Assembly: GCF_030653815.1 (NCBI RefSeq)
Contig: NZ_JAURYQ010000014.1
Location: 62,001 to 126,000 of the forward strand
Direction: 5' to 3'
Source of the DNA: Rhodoferax sp.
Lineage (GTDB): Bacteria; Pseudomonadota; Gammaproteobacteria; Burkholderiales; Burkholderiaceae_C
Length of the DNA stretch: 64,000 nucleotides
The notes beneath the pieces are model-generated. The model searched no databases and had not been told where the DNA came from. It saw nothing but the letters and a program-made list of their open reading frames with translations. Positions within the stretch are counted from its first letter, which is position 1. Each line of letters starts with the position of its first letter. Positions 20,179 to 29,760 of the stretch are shown here, piece after piece. A program made the position numbers and the translations under genes.

Positions 20179-20234
20179 GGAAAACTCCAAAGGACAGTTA
20201 AGGGAAAGGTTGAGGGAAAAATGAAGTGGGTGGC

Positions 20235-20807
20235 TTACAGCTTGCCCACGCCGCTGAGTGCGAGCTTGAACCTGACCTGAACGTCGTCGGCCACCATCGA
20301 GGTGTCGGCCCAGTCGCCTTCGCCGATCCTGAAAGCCAGCCGTTTGATGGGCAGCACGCCGCTGACTGTGGTGGCGGCACCGGCTTGGGTCATGGTCAGC
20401 GGTACCGTCACGTCCTGGCTTTGGCCCTTGATGGCGAGCTTGCCGGACACTTCGTATTTGCCGCCGCCCAGGGACTTGAAAGCCGAGGAGGTGAACTGGG
20501 CTTGCGGGAATTTGGCGGTGTTGAACCAGGTCGGCTTGGGCAACTCGGCATCCATTTCAGGTGCGCCCAGTGTGGTGCTGGCAATGTCCACGGTGAAATG
20601 CACCTTGCTGGCGGCCAGTTTGGCGGCATCAAAGTTGATCTGGGCGTCAAACTTTTTGAAGTGCCCCTGCACCGGAACCCCCATTTGTCTGATCTCGAAG
20701 CTGATGCTGCTTTGCGCCGGCAGCAGCTTTTGCTGGGCCGCAGCGGGCAGGGCGACAGTGCCCAGGGTGGCCACCAGCAAGGCGGGCATGAAATGACGAA
20801 CGTTCAT
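20235..20807 (-). CDS. YceI family periplasmic protein (copy 2)
   Basis: A second 190-residue YceI protein with its own signal peptide (about residues 1-24, ending VALPAAAQQ). The mature part begins LLPAQSSISFEIRQMGVPVQGHF and has VSGKLAIKGQSQDVTVPL. It is clearly divergent from the neighbouring YceI and lacks its cysteine pair. TGGAG precedes ATG 20807; an in-frame extension far upstream overlaps the cytochrome gene and is not real. Tandem YceI genes behind a b561 cytochrome are a common proteobacterial arrangement. Confidence 0.9.
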   Translation of the reverse strand: MNVRHFMPALLVATLGTVALPAAAQQKLLPAQSSISFEIRQMGVPVQGHFKKFDAQINFDAAKLAASKVHFTVDIASTTLGAPEMDAELPKPTWFNTAKFPQAQFTSSAFKSLGGGKYEVSGKLAIKGQSQDVTVPLTMTQAGAATTVSGVLPIKRLAFRIGEGDWADTSMVADDVQVRFKLALSGVGKL

Positions 20808-20875
20808 GTGAGTAACTCCAAAAAAAAGGTTCTGTAGCCCGGTTGCCATCCGGGGATCTTCGTGGTGGCACCCGC

Positions 20876-21451
20876 TTACCGGCCGCCCGGGAGCATCCGC
20901 TCGAGCAGCCCGTCCCGGTCGACCCATTGGTGTTTGATGGCCGCAGCAATGTGCAGACCCGCCAGCGCCATCAGCGCGAGCGCCAAATATTTGTGCAGCG
21001 GCTTGATCAGCTCGGCCAACTCCTTGTTGACCGGCAGCAAATCGGGCAGCGGGAGCTGGCCGAACCAGACAATCGGGAAACCCGCGGCCGAGCTGTAGGC
21101 CCAACCGACCAGTGGCACGGCAAAGAACAGCAGGTACATCAGGTGGTGCGTGGCGTGGTAGGCGCGGTGTTGCCAGCCCGGCATGGTCCGGGTCACTGCG
21201 ACGGGCAGCGCCAGCGGGCGATGTGTCAGGCGCCAGACCAGGCGCAACAACGTGAGTGCCAAAAATGTCACGCCGGCCCATTTATGCCAGTTGTAGAGCT
21301 TCAGGCGCTGCGGTGAAAAAGGCAGGTCGGTCATGTAGAGGCCGACCGCAAACATGGCCAGGATCACCAGCGCCAGCAACCAGTGCAAGACGATGGCCAC
21401 CGTGCTGTAGCGCCTTGGCTGTGCGGCGTGGTCGGGCAGGGCTGTGGTCAA
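20876..21451 (-). CDS. Cytochrome b561 family protein
   Basis: A 191-residue membrane protein with four helices. STVAIVLHWLLALVILAMF carries the first haem-ligand histidine, LYNWHKWAGV the second, HLMYLLFFAVPLVGW and LHKYLALALMALAGLHIAAA the others. B561 proteins transfer electrons across the inner membrane, for instance from quinol to superoxide. The start is TTG 21451, supported by a well-placed GGAG (about 9 bases upstream); no in-frame ATG lies near. First gene of a three-gene operon with two YceI genes. Confidence 0.88.
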   Translation of the reverse strand: MTTALPDHAAQPRRYSTVAIVLHWLLALVILAMFAVGLYMTDLPFSPQRLKLYNWHKWAGVTFLALTLLRLVWRLTHRPLALPVAVTRTMPGWQHRAYHATHHLMYLLFFAVPLVGWAYSSAAGFPIVWFGQLPLPDLLPVNKELAELIKPLHKYLALALMALAGLHIAAAIKHQWVDRDGLLERMLPGGR

Positions 21452-21545
21452 AATGCTTCTCCGGAAATGGGGTGGTCAGGGTGTTCCCTGATGTGTGGGA
21501 TAAAGTTTAGGAGTCGGACTATCCAAATGGATTCAATTTGATTGA

Positions 21546-21570
21546 CGTTGAAATTCGATTTATTTCAACG
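21546..21570. promoter_or_regulatory. 9-7-9 perfect inverted repeat between cytochrome b561 and the dioxygenase gene
   Basis: CGTTGAAAT, spacer TCGATTT, ATTTCAACG. It lies in the 182-base divergent region, 95 bases before the b561 start and 64 bases before the dioxygenase start, the right place for an operator serving either promoter. The AT-rich core stands out against the GC-rich surroundings. The cognate regulator is unknown. Confidence 0.5.
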
Positions 21571-21633
21571 ATGGTGTGACGTGTTCTTGCATACTGGCCA
21601 ACTTCCCATTCCTGAAACACCCAGAAAACTGCC

Positions 21634-22428
21634 ATGAACACGACTTTGCCGCGCGCCCCCGCTTTTTTCATCTCGCACGGTGCCCCCACGTTTGCCCTGG
21701 AGCCCGGCCAGCTGGGCGCCAATCTGCGTGCCTTGGGGCAGCAGCTCACAGCAATCAAGGCCGTGCTGGTGGTGTCGCCGCATTGGCAAACCCGCGAACT
21801 GCAGGTCTTGACCACAGCCAAGCCTGAGACGGTTCACGATTTTGGCGGTTTCCCGGCTGCGCTTTACCAACTGCAGTACCCGGCGCCAGGCCAGCCTGAG
21901 CTGGCCCGGGAAGCGATGCGCCTGTTGGAGCAAGCGGGCTGGCCCGTCACCATGGACGCCAACCGTGGCCTGGACCATGGTGCCTGGGTGCCGCTGTTTC
22001 ACTTGTTGCCACAAGCGACTGTGCCGGTGTTTCAGGTGTCGATGCCGCACCGGCTGGATACCGCTGGTGCACTGGCGCTGGGCCGGGCCCTGGCACCGCT
22101 GCGTGACCAGGGGGTGCTGATCGTCGGCTCCGGCAGCCTGACGCACAACCTGTACGATCTTCAAGCCCCCGCCACACCCGCAGTGGCTTACGCGGTGGAG
22201 TTTGCCCACTGGATTCGCCAGGCTGTGAGCCGGGCCGATGTGGCGGCACTGCTGGACTACCGCCGGCTGGCGCCGCACGCCGAGCGCGCCCATCCCACCG
22301 AGGAGCACTTGCTGCCCCTGCTGGTGGCGCTGGGTGCCAGCCATGAGGCGGAATCCGCGCAGGCCATTGCCGGTGACATCACCTACGGCGTGCTGTCGAT
22401 GGCGTCCTTCGCCTGGGGCTTGAACTGA
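21634..22428 (+). CDS. ygiD: 4,5-DOPA dioxygenase extradiol-like protein (YgiD/DODA family)
   Basis: A 264-residue LigB-type class III extradiol dioxygenase. The metal-ligand histidines sit in FFISHGAPTFAL, VVSPHWQT and GSLTHNL, and the catalytic-loop signature RGLDHGAWVPL is intact. Bacterial YgiD is a zinc protein able to open the ring of L-DOPA in vitro; its natural substrate is uncertain. Length is as expected (about 260-270). It converges with the CoA-transferase gene with no gap. Confidence 0.88.
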   Translation: MNTTLPRAPAFFISHGAPTFALEPGQLGANLRALGQQLTAIKAVLVVSPHWQTRELQVLTTAKPETVHDFGGFPAALYQLQYPAPGQPELAREAMRLLEQAGWPVTMDANRGLDHGAWVPLFHLLPQATVPVFQVSMPHRLDTAGALALGRALAPLRDQGVLIVGSGSLTHNLYDLQAPATPAVAYAVEFAHWIRQAVSRADVAALLDYRRLAPHAERAHPTEEHLLPLLVALGASHEAESAQAIAGDITYGVLSMASFAWGLN

Positions 22429-23679
22429 TCAAACCACGCCGCGCTGGCGCAAGCTCGCCACCTGGCGCACATCCAGGCCCAGTTCCGCCAGCACCTCGTC
22501 GGTGTGCTCGCCCAAGGCGGGCGGCGGGCGCTGCAACACCGGCGGCGTTGCCATCAGGCGCAGTGGGCTGGCCACCGTCGTGATGGATGCCACCGCACCA
22601 GAGACAGGCTGGCTGCTGGTGACAGCCTGCGTCACCTTGAGGCCGCGCGCCTGCACTTGGGCATCAGCAAAGGCCTGAGCCATGTCGTTGATCGGGCCGC
22701 AGGGCACCGCCTTGTCTTCCAGCAGGGCAATCCACTGCGCCGTGCTGCGCGTGCGTGTGACGGCCTGCAGCACAGGGATCAAGGCTTCGCGATGTTTCAC
22801 GCGCAAGGTGTTGCTGGCAAAGCGTGCATCCGCGGCCCATTCGGCGTGACCGGCGGCCTCGCAAAAGCGCGCAAACTGGCCGTCGTTGCCGATCGCCAGC
22901 AGCATGCTGCCGTCCAGCGTCTCGAAGGTCTGGTAGGGTGCCAGGCTCGGGTGGGTATTGCCCTGACGCTGCGGCACCTTGCCGGTGTTCAAGAAGCCCG
23001 CCGCCTGGTTGGCCAGCACCGCCATGCCGACGTCCAGCAGCGCCATGTCGATGTGCTGACCTTCACCGGTGCGATGCCGCACCTCGACCGCCGCCAAAAT
23101 GGCACTGCAGGCGTAAATGCCGGTGAGCACGTCGATCAGCGCCACGCCCATGCGCATCGGGCCGCCGCCGGGCTCGCCGTCCGCGTGGCCGGTGATGCTC
23201 ATCAAGCCGCTCATGGCCTGGATCATGAGGTCGTAACCGGCGCGTTCGGCATACGGCCCGTCCTGGCCAAAGCCGGTGACCGAGCAGTAAATCAGGCGCG
23301 GGTTGACCGCCTTGAGGCTCTCGTAGTCAAGCCCGTACTGTTTCAGTCCGCCGACCTTGAAGTTCTCCACCAGCACGTCGCTTTGTGCAGCCATTTTCAG
23401 GATCAGCGCCTGCCCCTCGGCCTGCGCCATGTCGAGCGTGATGGCGCGCTTGTTGCGGTTGCAGGCGGTGAAATAGGTGGCTTGGGTCGTGTCATCGCCC
23501 TGCGCGTCTTTCAGGAACGGTGGCCCCCAGTGGCGCGTGTCGTCCCCCGCGCCGGGGCGCTCGACCTTGATCACGTCGGCGCCCAAATCCGCCAGCATCT
23601 GGGTGCACCAGGGGCCGGCCAGCACGCGCGAGAGGTCGAGGACCTTGAGGTGGGCGAGGGCAGCGGCTTGGGTGCTCAT
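22429..23679 (-). CDS. CaiB/BaiF CoA-transferase, probable succinyl-CoA:glutarate CoA-transferase
   Basis: A 416-residue class III CoA-transferase. It begins LKVLDLSRVLAGPWCTQMLADLGADVIKVE, the family N-terminus, and the catalytic Asp is in MRMGVALIDVLTGIY (about residue 175). The gene starts 5 bases after gcdH, so the pair is an operon. That context, and the similarity to the mitochondrial SUGCT protein, suggest it makes glutaryl-CoA from glutarate for GcdH; substrate assignment is inference. ATG 23679 is used. Confidence 0.87.
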   Translation of the reverse strand: MSTQAAALAHLKVLDLSRVLAGPWCTQMLADLGADVIKVERPGAGDDTRHWGPPFLKDAQGDDTTQATYFTACNRNKRAITLDMAQAEGQALILKMAAQSDVLVENFKVGGLKQYGLDYESLKAVNPRLIYCSVTGFGQDGPYAERAGYDLMIQAMSGLMSITGHADGEPGGGPMRMGVALIDVLTGIYACSAILAAVEVRHRTGEGQHIDMALLDVGMAVLANQAAGFLNTGKVPQRQGNTHPSLAPYQTFETLDGSMLLAIGNDGQFARFCEAAGHAEWAADARFASNTLRVKHREALIPVLQAVTRTRSTAQWIALLEDKAVPCGPINDMAQAFADAQVQARGLKVTQAVTSSQPVSGAVASITTVASPLRLMATPPVLQRPPPALGEHTDEVLAELGLDVRQVASLRQRGVV

Positions 23680-23684
23680 GGGAA

Positions 23685-24878
23685 TCAGCAAAACGCCTGA
23701 ATGCCGGTCTGTGCGCGGCCCAGAATCAGTGCGTGGATGTCGTGCGTGCCTTCATAGGTGTTGACCACTTCCAGGTTGACCAAGTGGCGCGCCACGCCGA
23801 ATTCGTCGCTGATGCCGTTGCCGCCCATCATGTCGCGCGCCAGGCGAGCCACGTCAAGCGCCTTGCCGCAGCTGTTGCGTTTCAGGATGGAGGTGATCTC
23901 CACCGCCGCCGTGCCTTCGTCCTTCATGCGGCCCAGGCGCAGGCAGCCTTGCAGGCCCAGTGCGATCTCGGTTTGCATGTCGGCCAGCTTCTTTTGAATC
24001 AGCTGGTTGGCAGCCAGCGGGCGGCCGAACTGCTGGCGGTCCATCACGTACTGGCGTGAGCGGAACCAGCAGTCTTCGGCCGCACCCAAGGCGCCCCAGG
24101 CGATGCCGTAGCGCGCACTGTTGAGGCAGGTGAACGGGCCTTTCAGGCCTTGTACCTCGGGGAAGGCGTTTTCTTCGGGGCAGAACACGCCGTCCATGAC
24201 GATCTCGCCGGTGATGCTGGCACGCAGGCCCACCTTGCCGTGGATGGCTGGCGCGCTCAAGCCGGTGGCGCCCTTGTCAAGCACGAAGCCGCGGATCGGG
24301 CCGACCTGGCCGGACTCTGACACCTCTTTGGCCCAGACCACAAACACGTCGGCAATCGGGCTGTTGGAAATCCACATCTTGCTGCCAGACAGCTTGTAGC
24401 CGCCGGGCACTTTGACGGCGCGGCTCAGCATGCCGGCCGGGTCGGATCCGTGGTTGGGTTCGGTCAGGCCGAAGCAGCCGATCCACTCGCCAGTGGCCAG
24501 CTTGGGCAGGTATTTTTGTTTGGTGGCCTCGTTGCCGAATTCAAAAATGGGCACCATCACCAGCGAGCTTTGCACACTCATCATGGAGCGGTAGCCGCTG
24601 TCCACACGCTCGACTTCGCGCGCAATCAGGCCGTAAGCCACGTAGTTGAGGCCGGGGCCGCCATAGGCTTCGGGGATGGTGGGCCCAAGCAGGCCCAGTT
24701 CGCCCATTTCACGGAAGATGCCGGCGTCGGTTTGCTCCTTGCGAAAGGCCTCGATCACGCGCGGCTGCAGTTTGTCCTGGCAGTAGGCGGCGGCGGCCTC
24801 CTTGACCATGCGCTCGTCGTCGCTGAGTTGACTGTCGAGCAAAAAAGGATCTTGCCAGTTGAAGCTTGCGTGGGCCAT
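23685..24878 (-). CDS. gcdH: Glutaryl-CoA dehydrogenase
   Basis: A 397-residue acyl-CoA dehydrogenase. [38 protein letters not shown] and the flavin segment [13 protein letters not shown] are all GcdH-like, and the catalytic glutamate sits in [16 protein letters not shown]. GcdH oxidises and decarboxylates glutaryl-CoA to crotonyl-CoA in lysine, tryptophan and aromatic catabolism, giving electrons to ETF. GGAG precedes ATG 24878. It is divergent from a LysR gene, the usual layout for gcdH and its regulator. Confidence 0.93.
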   Translation of the reverse strand: MAHASFNWQDPFLLDSQLSDDERMVKEAAAAYCQDKLQPRVIEAFRKEQTDAGIFREMGELGLLGPTIPEAYGGPGLNYVAYGLIAREVERVDSGYRSMMSVQSSLVMVPIFEFGNEATKQKYLPKLATGEWIGCFGLTEPNHGSDPAGMLSRAVKVPGGYKLSGSKMWISNSPIADVFVVWAKEVSESGQVGPIRGFVLDKGATGLSAPAIHGKVGLRASITGEIVMDGVFCPEENAFPEVQGLKGPFTCLNSARYGIAWGALGAAEDCWFRSRQYVMDRQQFGRPLAANQLIQKKLADMQTEIALGLQGCLRLGRMKDEGTAAVEITSILKRNSCGKALDVARLARDMMGGNGISDEFGVARHLVNLEVVNTYEGTHDIHALILGRAQTGIQAFC

Positions 24879-25020
24879 GCGGGTTCTCCAGTGCGTGTTG
24901 AATGGGTCAATGGTAGCGTCCAAGCTGGCTCTTTGGCAAACGACTTGTTCTCACTTTGACTTGCGTAAAACTCATATATTGAAGCTGAAATTGTTAAAAA
25001 GTGCGTTTAAAGCAGGCTTT

Positions 25021-25039
25021 ATGTGTACATTACGCACAT
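25021..25039. promoter_or_regulatory. Possible LysR operator overlapping the regulator start
   Basis: ATGTG and CACAT arms around a nine-base spacer (25021-25039), ending one base before ATG 25041. LysR boxes are short interrupted palindromes, and this position would suit autorepression. The 162-base divergent region otherwise holds AT-rich sequence with no clear -35/-10 pair. Confidence 0.3.
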
Positions 25040-25040
25040 C

Positions 25041-25970
25041 ATGCGCAGAAAAATCCCGTCCCTGCAGGCGCTGGCCTGCTTCGAGGCCGCGGCGCGTCAC
25101 CAAAGCTACACCCGCGCCGCTCAGGAGCTGGCGCTGACCCAGGGCGCGGTATCACGCCAACTCACCGCGCTGGAAGACTTTGTCGGCGTGGCGCTGTTCA
25201 AGCGCACCCGGCATGGCGTCACGCTGACCGGGCGCGGGCGCGACTACGCGGTGCAGGTGGCGCTGCGCCTGCAGGCACTTGAGCAGGACACGCTCGACGT
25301 GATGAGCACGCAGGGGCGTGGCAGCGTGTTGCATCTGGCGGCCGTGCCCACCTTTGCCACGCGCTGGCTGATTCCGCGCTTGCCGGACCTGAAACGGGTG
25401 CAGCCCGAACTCACCGTGCACATCGAGACGCGCACCCGCCCCTTCATGTTTGCCGACACACCCTTTGATTGCGCGCTGTTTGCCGGCACGCCCGAGCAGG
25501 TCAGCCAATGGGCCGGCACCCTGGCCACCAAACTGCTCGATGAAGTGGTGCTGCCGGTGTGCCACCCCAGCCTGCTGCAAGGCCATGGCCGCGGGACGCC
25601 TGAAGCACTTGCGGAGCTGCCGCTGCTGCAGCAAAGCACCCGCCCCGACGCCTGGCGCCAGTGGTTCGAGGCCCAGGGCGTCGCCGCGTCGCAGGCACTG
25701 GCAGGCGCGCGTTTTGAACTGTTTTCGATGACGGTGGCCGCCGCTGTGCACGGCATGGGCCTGGCGCTGGTGCCGCGCTTGCTGATCACCCAGGAGCTGG
25801 CGCGCGGCGAGCTGGTGGTGGCCTGCGACCGGCCGCTCGCGAATCAGCGTGCGTATTACCTGGTGCGACCCGATGGCGGCGATAACCCGCCGGCATCGCA
25901 GATTTTTCTGGACTGGTTGCTGCAGCACACCCGTGAGCGGGATTCAGGCGGATTCGTCCAAGGGTTCTGA
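25041..25970 (+). CDS. LysR-family regulator of the glutaryl-CoA genes (GcvA-like)
   Basis: A 309-residue LTTR of the GcvA-like group: RRKIPSLQALACFEAAARHQSYTRAAQELALTQGAVSRQ is the N-terminal winged HTH, and TRWLIPRLPDLKRVQPELTVHI starts the effector domain. ATG 25041 fits the family start; an in-frame GTG 18 bases upstream is possible. Divergent from gcdH, it is the likely regulator of gcdH and the CoA-transferase. Its 3' end overlaps the antiporter gene on the other strand by 27 bases. Confidence 0.85.
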   Translation: MRRKIPSLQALACFEAAARHQSYTRAAQELALTQGAVSRQLTALEDFVGVALFKRTRHGVTLTGRGRDYAVQVALRLQALEQDTLDVMSTQGRGSVLHLAAVPTFATRWLIPRLPDLKRVQPELTVHIETRTRPFMFADTPFDCALFAGTPEQVSQWAGTLATKLLDEVVLPVCHPSLLQGHGRGTPEALAELPLLQQSTRPDAWRQWFEAQGVAASQALAGARFELFSMTVAAAVHGMGLALVPRLLITQELARGELVVACDRPLANQRAYYLVRPDGGDNPPASQIFLDWLLQHTRERDSGGFVQGF

Positions 25971-27449
25971 CGATGACGGCAGCTTCAGCCCGACGCTGGT
26001 CACAACACCTTCGGACATGGTTCGTACACTCAATTTGGCACCATCCAGCGCCACCTGGTCGCCCACCACCACCGGGCGCATGATGGCCTTGGCCAGCCAG
26101 GTGTCCACGCGCAGGTCGGCATCAGGCGGTGGCTGTAGCCCGTAAACCTCGCACAAGTCTGCCACCCGGGTGTTGGCCTGCAGGGCGAAGTCGCCAAACG
26201 TGGCGCGCACGGCAGAGGCGTCGTTCTTGTCGGGCAGAATCACGCCCATGCGGTGTGCGAACCAGCCAATCGTGCTGCCTTGCAGCAACAGCGACGCCAG
26301 CACCACCACAAACGCCACGTTGAAAATCAGGCGCGCGTCGGGCAGGTTGGCCATGAATGGAAAGATCGCCAGCACAATCGGCACCGCGCCGCGCAGGCCC
26401 ACCCAGGCGATATAAACGATTTCCTTGGGCTTGAAGCGCAGGGGCGCCAGGCACAAACCCACCGCCAGCGGCCTGGCCACAAACATCAGTACGGCAGCCA
26501 CCCCCAGCGCGGGCCAGGCAAAGCCTTCGATCTCCGAAGGGGTGACCAGCAAACCCAGCAGCACGAACATCAGCGCCTGGGACAGCCAGGCATAACCGTC
26601 GAGCGCCGACAGCGCCGATTGCACAATGGCCGGCGCCCGCCGGTTCAGCACGATGCCCAGCAGGTACACCGCCAGAAAGCCCGAGCCGCCGACCCAGGTG
26701 GTCAGGGCGAAAGTGCTCAGGCCGGCCATCGCCAGCAGCAGGGCAATGACGGCGCCCGACTCTTCCAGTTGATGGATGCGTGGCAACACCAGGGCAAACA
26801 CCCGGCCAATCCCGATGCCCAGCAGCGCGCCCCAGCCAAACTGCGCCAGCATGGACCTCCCGACGGTAGCGAACGAAAAATCGGCGGCGGTACCCGCACT
26901 GGCCGCAGCCGCCAAGCCGATCAGCGCAAGGGTCAGATACACCGCCATCGGGTCGTTCATGCCCGACTCGATTTCCAGCGTGGTGGCCACCCGCTCATTC
27001 AACTGGACGCCCGAGGTCTTGAGCAAGGAGAACACGGCCGCCGCGTCAGTGGAGCCGACAATCGCGCCCAGCAACAAGGCACTGGTCCAGTTCAGTTTCA
27101 GCAGCCAGACCGCAGCCACGGCGGTGAAGCCCGCCGTCAATACAACGCCCAGCGACGCCAGCAGCAGCGCGGGTTTCAAGCCGGTGCGAAATCGCGGGTA
27201 GTCGGTGCGCAGACCACCGTCGAGCAGGATGATGACCAGTGCGATATTGCCCACCCAGAAACTGACGCGGTAGTCGCTGAACTCCCAGCCGCCCGGCCCG
27301 TCCACGCCAGCCAGCATGCCGGTCACCAGAAAAGCAAGCAGAAAAGAAAACCCCGCCCTTTTCGAGAACACGCCCACCAGCACGCTGGTAAAAATCAGCG
27401 CGGAGGCACCCAGCAAGGGCAGGCTCAGAAAGTCGAGGTTCAGGTTCAT
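25944..27449 (-). CDS. K+/H+ antiporter, NhaP2/CvrA type
   Basis: A 501-residue CPA1 antiporter. About twelve membrane helices come first, including GAIVGSTDAAAVFSLL and ESGMNDPMAVYLT, where the Asp residues form the ion site, then AWVGLRGAVPIVLA. After residue 400 a soluble TrkA-C-like domain follows (ANTRVADLCEVYGLQPP...). This layout is that of NhaP2/CvrA, which extrudes potassium in exchange for protons and helps cope with low osmolarity. It stands alone. Confidence 0.88.
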   Translation of the reverse strand: MNLNLDFLSLPLLGASALIFTSVLVGVFSKRAGFSFLLAFLVTGMLAGVDGPGGWEFSDYRVSFWVGNIALVIILLDGGLRTDYPRFRTGLKPALLLASLGVVLTAGFTAVAAVWLLKLNWTSALLLGAIVGSTDAAAVFSLLKTSGVQLNERVATTLEIESGMNDPMAVYLTLALIGLAAAASAGTAADFSFATVGRSMLAQFGWGALLGIGIGRVFALVLPRIHQLEESGAVIALLLAMAGLSTFALTTWVGGSGFLAVYLLGIVLNRRAPAIVQSALSALDGYAWLSQALMFVLLGLLVTPSEIEGFAWPALGVAAVLMFVARPLAVGLCLAPLRFKPKEIVYIAWVGLRGAVPIVLAIFPFMANLPDARLIFNVAFVVVLASLLLQGSTIGWFAHRMGVILPDKNDASAVRATFGDFALQANTRVADLCEVYGLQPPPDADLRVDTWLAKAIMRPVVVGDQVALDGAKLSVRTMSEGVVTSVGLKLPSSSEPLDESA

Positions 27450-27613
27450 CTTGACGCAGATTATGCGGTGGCCCCCCCAAAATGAATGACGTGACTCACC
27501 GCATGGGCTGTCGGGCCAAGGACTTGTCCGGGTGTTCAGTGCGTCCCCTCCGTGCTAAGCTAAACGCCATTGACAACCGGTTCGTAGATAACCCATACCC
27601 AGGAGCGTTTTTC

Positions 27614-28750
27614 ATGCCCGGACTTCTTCCCACGATCGACCCCGACGGTCTGCTCGAGTTTTCGGTGGTGTACACCGACCGCGCGCTCAACCACATGTCG
27701 CAACGCTTTCAAGGCGTCATGAAAGACATCTCCAGCATCTTGAAAGAGGTCTACCACGCCCCTTCAGCGGTACTGGTACCGGGCAGCGGCACCTTTGGCA
27801 TGGAGGCGGTGGCGCGGCAATTTGCCACTGGCAAGAAGACCCTGGTGATTCGCAACGGCTGGTTCAGCTACCGCTGGACGCAGATCTTTGACATGGGCCA
27901 GATTCCGAGCGAGTCCATCGTGCTCAAGGCGCGCCGCGAGGGTGATAACCAGCAGGCGCCGTGGGTGCCCTGCCCGGTCGACGAGGTGGTCGCCAGTATC
28001 CGCGCCAACAAGCCCGATATGGTGTTTGCCCCGCATGTGGAAACCGCTGCCGGCATGATCCTGCCCGACGACTACCTCAAAGCCGTGGCCGATGCAGTGC
28101 ATGAAGTGGGCGGCCTGTTTGTGCTCGACTGCATTGCCTCGGGTGCCATGTGGGTTGATATGGAGGCCACTGGCGTGGACGTGCTGGTGAGCGCACCGCA
28201 AAAAGGCTGGAGCGGCTCGCCCTGCTGCGCCATGGTGATGCTGAGCGCCCGCGCTCGCGCGGCCATTGACGCCACCAGCAGCACCAGCTTTGCCTGTGAC
28301 CTCAAAAAATGGTTGCAAATCATGGAAGCCTATGAAAAAGGTGGCCACGCCTACCACGCCACCATGCCGACCGATGCCCTCGTGCGCCTGCGCGAGGTCA
28401 TGCAGGAAACCCGCGCCTACGGTTTCGAGAAGGTCAAGGCCGAGCAGGCCGCGTTGGGCGCCAAGGTGCGTGCCTTGTTCGAGAGCCGCGGCATCCGAAG
28501 CGTGGCTGCCGAGGGTTTCAAGGCCCCGGGTGTGGTGGTGAGCTACACCACTGACGCCGACATCCAGAACAGCAAGAAGTTTCTGGCTTTGGGTTTGCAA
28601 ACCGCCGCCGGCGTGCCCTTGCAATGTGACGAGCCGGCTGATTTTTCGAGCTTCCGCGTCGGCCTGTTCGGCCTGGAAAAGCTGCACAACGCCGACCGCA
28701 GCGTGGCGCAGCTTGCGGCAGCGCTCGACGCCATGGGCATGACGGCCTGA
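27614..28750 (+). CDS. Class V aminotransferase (alanine-glyoxylate / serine-pyruvate type)
   Basis: A 378-residue PLP enzyme. LVPGSGTFGMEAVARQF binds the PLP phosphate, FVLDCIASGAMWVDMEATGVDV contains the PLP-N1 Asp, and SAPQKGWSGSPC contains the Schiff-base lysine. These fit the class V group with serine-pyruvate and alanine-glyoxylate aminotransferases. AGGAGCG precedes ATG 27614; an upstream extension to 27482 does not look like protein. Substrates are not predictable from context; the antiporter gene is divergent and htpX follows. Confidence 0.85.
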   Translation: MPGLLPTIDPDGLLEFSVVYTDRALNHMSQRFQGVMKDISSILKEVYHAPSAVLVPGSGTFGMEAVARQFATGKKTLVIRNGWFSYRWTQIFDMGQIPSESIVLKARREGDNQQAPWVPCPVDEVVASIRANKPDMVFAPHVETAAGMILPDDYLKAVADAVHEVGGLFVLDCIASGAMWVDMEATGVDVLVSAPQKGWSGSPCCAMVMLSARARAAIDATSSTSFACDLKKWLQIMEAYEKGGHAYHATMPTDALVRLREVMQETRAYGFEKVKAEQAALGAKVRALFESRGIRSVAAEGFKAPGVVVSYTTDADIQNSKKFLALGLQTAAGVPLQCDEPADFSSFRVGLFGLEKLHNADRSVAQLAAALDAMGMTA

Positions 28751-28884
28751 GGGGCTGGCCGCCCGCTAAATGGGCACTTGATGTGGGGGAATTAATCCCT
28801 CCCCGGCTTGATTTCCAGCGCTTCACCACTACCATTCGAGCCCTTGAACGGGGATTCCGTTTGACTTAGTGAAAAAAGGAAAAC

Positions 28885-29760
28885 ATGAAACGCATTATGT
28901 TGTTTGTTCTGACCAATGTGATGGTCGTGGCGGTGCTGGGCATTGTGGCCAGCCTGCTGGGCGTGAACCGCTACCTGACGGCCAACGGTCTGGACCTGGG
29001 CGCCTTGCTGGGCTTTGCGCTGATCATGGGTTTTGGCGGCGCCATCATCTCGCTGCTCATCAGCAAGCCCATGGCCAAATGGACAGCGGGTGTGCGCATC
29101 ATCAACCAGCCGGCCAACGTGGACGAAGCCTGGATCGTCGAGACCGTGCGCAAGCTGGCTGACCAGGCCGGCATTGGCATGCCCGAGGTCGGTATTTTCG
29201 AGGGAGCCCCGAACGCCTTTGCCACCGGTGCTTTCAAGAATTCGGCCCTGGTGGCGGTGAGTACCGGCTTGCTGCAAGGCATGACGCATGAGGAAATCGA
29301 GGCCGTGATTGCTCACGAGGTAGCGCACGTGGCCAATGGCGACATGGTCACCATGACGCTCATTCAAGGTGTGATGAACACCTTTGTGGTGTTCCTGAGC
29401 CGCGTTATTGCGTATGCCATCGACAGCTTTTTGCGCAAAGGCGACAGCCAGAACTCCGGCCCTGGCATTGGCTACATGGTGACCACCATCGTGCTCGACA
29501 TCCTGCTCGGTTTTGCCGCCGCCATGGTGGTTGCCTGGTTCAGCCGCCACCGCGAGTTCCGCGCCGACGCGGGTGCCGCGCAACTGATGGGACGGCGCCA
29601 GCCCATGATCAACGCGCTGGCGCGCCTGGGCGGCTTGCAGTCCGGCGAACTGCCCAAGAGCGTCGCCGCTTTTGGCATCACAGGCGGTATTGGCAAGTTG
29701 TTCGCGACCCACCCGCCCCTCGAAGACCGTATCAGCGCACTGCAGAACGCGCAAGCCTGA
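28885..29760 (+). CDS. htpX: Membrane protease HtpX
   Basis: A 291-residue M48B metalloprotease. Two N-terminal membrane helices (about residues 4-22 and 31-53) are followed by the zinc motif [10 protein letters not shown] (HExxH), two more hydrophobic segments, and a third zinc ligand Glu in [15 protein letters not shown]. HtpX degrades damaged inner-membrane proteins, overlapping with FtsH. AAAGGA precedes ATG 28885. Its last 29 bases overlap the convergent FAD dehydrogenase gene. Confidence 0.95.
   Translation: MKRIMLFVLTNVMVVAVLGIVASLLGVNRYLTANGLDLGALLGFALIMGFGGAIISLLISKPMAKWTAGVRIINQPANVDEAWIVETVRKLADQAGIGMPEVGIFEGAPNAFATGAFKNSALVAVSTGLLQGMTHEEIEAVIAHEVAHVANGDMVTMTLIQGVMNTFVVFLSRVIAYAIDSFLRKGDSQNSGPGIGYMVTTIVLDILLGFAAAMVVAWFSRHREFRADAGAAQLMGRRQPMINALARLGGLQSGELPKSVAAFGITGGIGKLFATHPPLEDRISALQNAQA

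Noticed and set aside
26253-27485. A 410-codon plus-strand open frame opposite the antiporter
   Set aside because: Antisense shadow; the antiporter has all family motifs on the minus strand.
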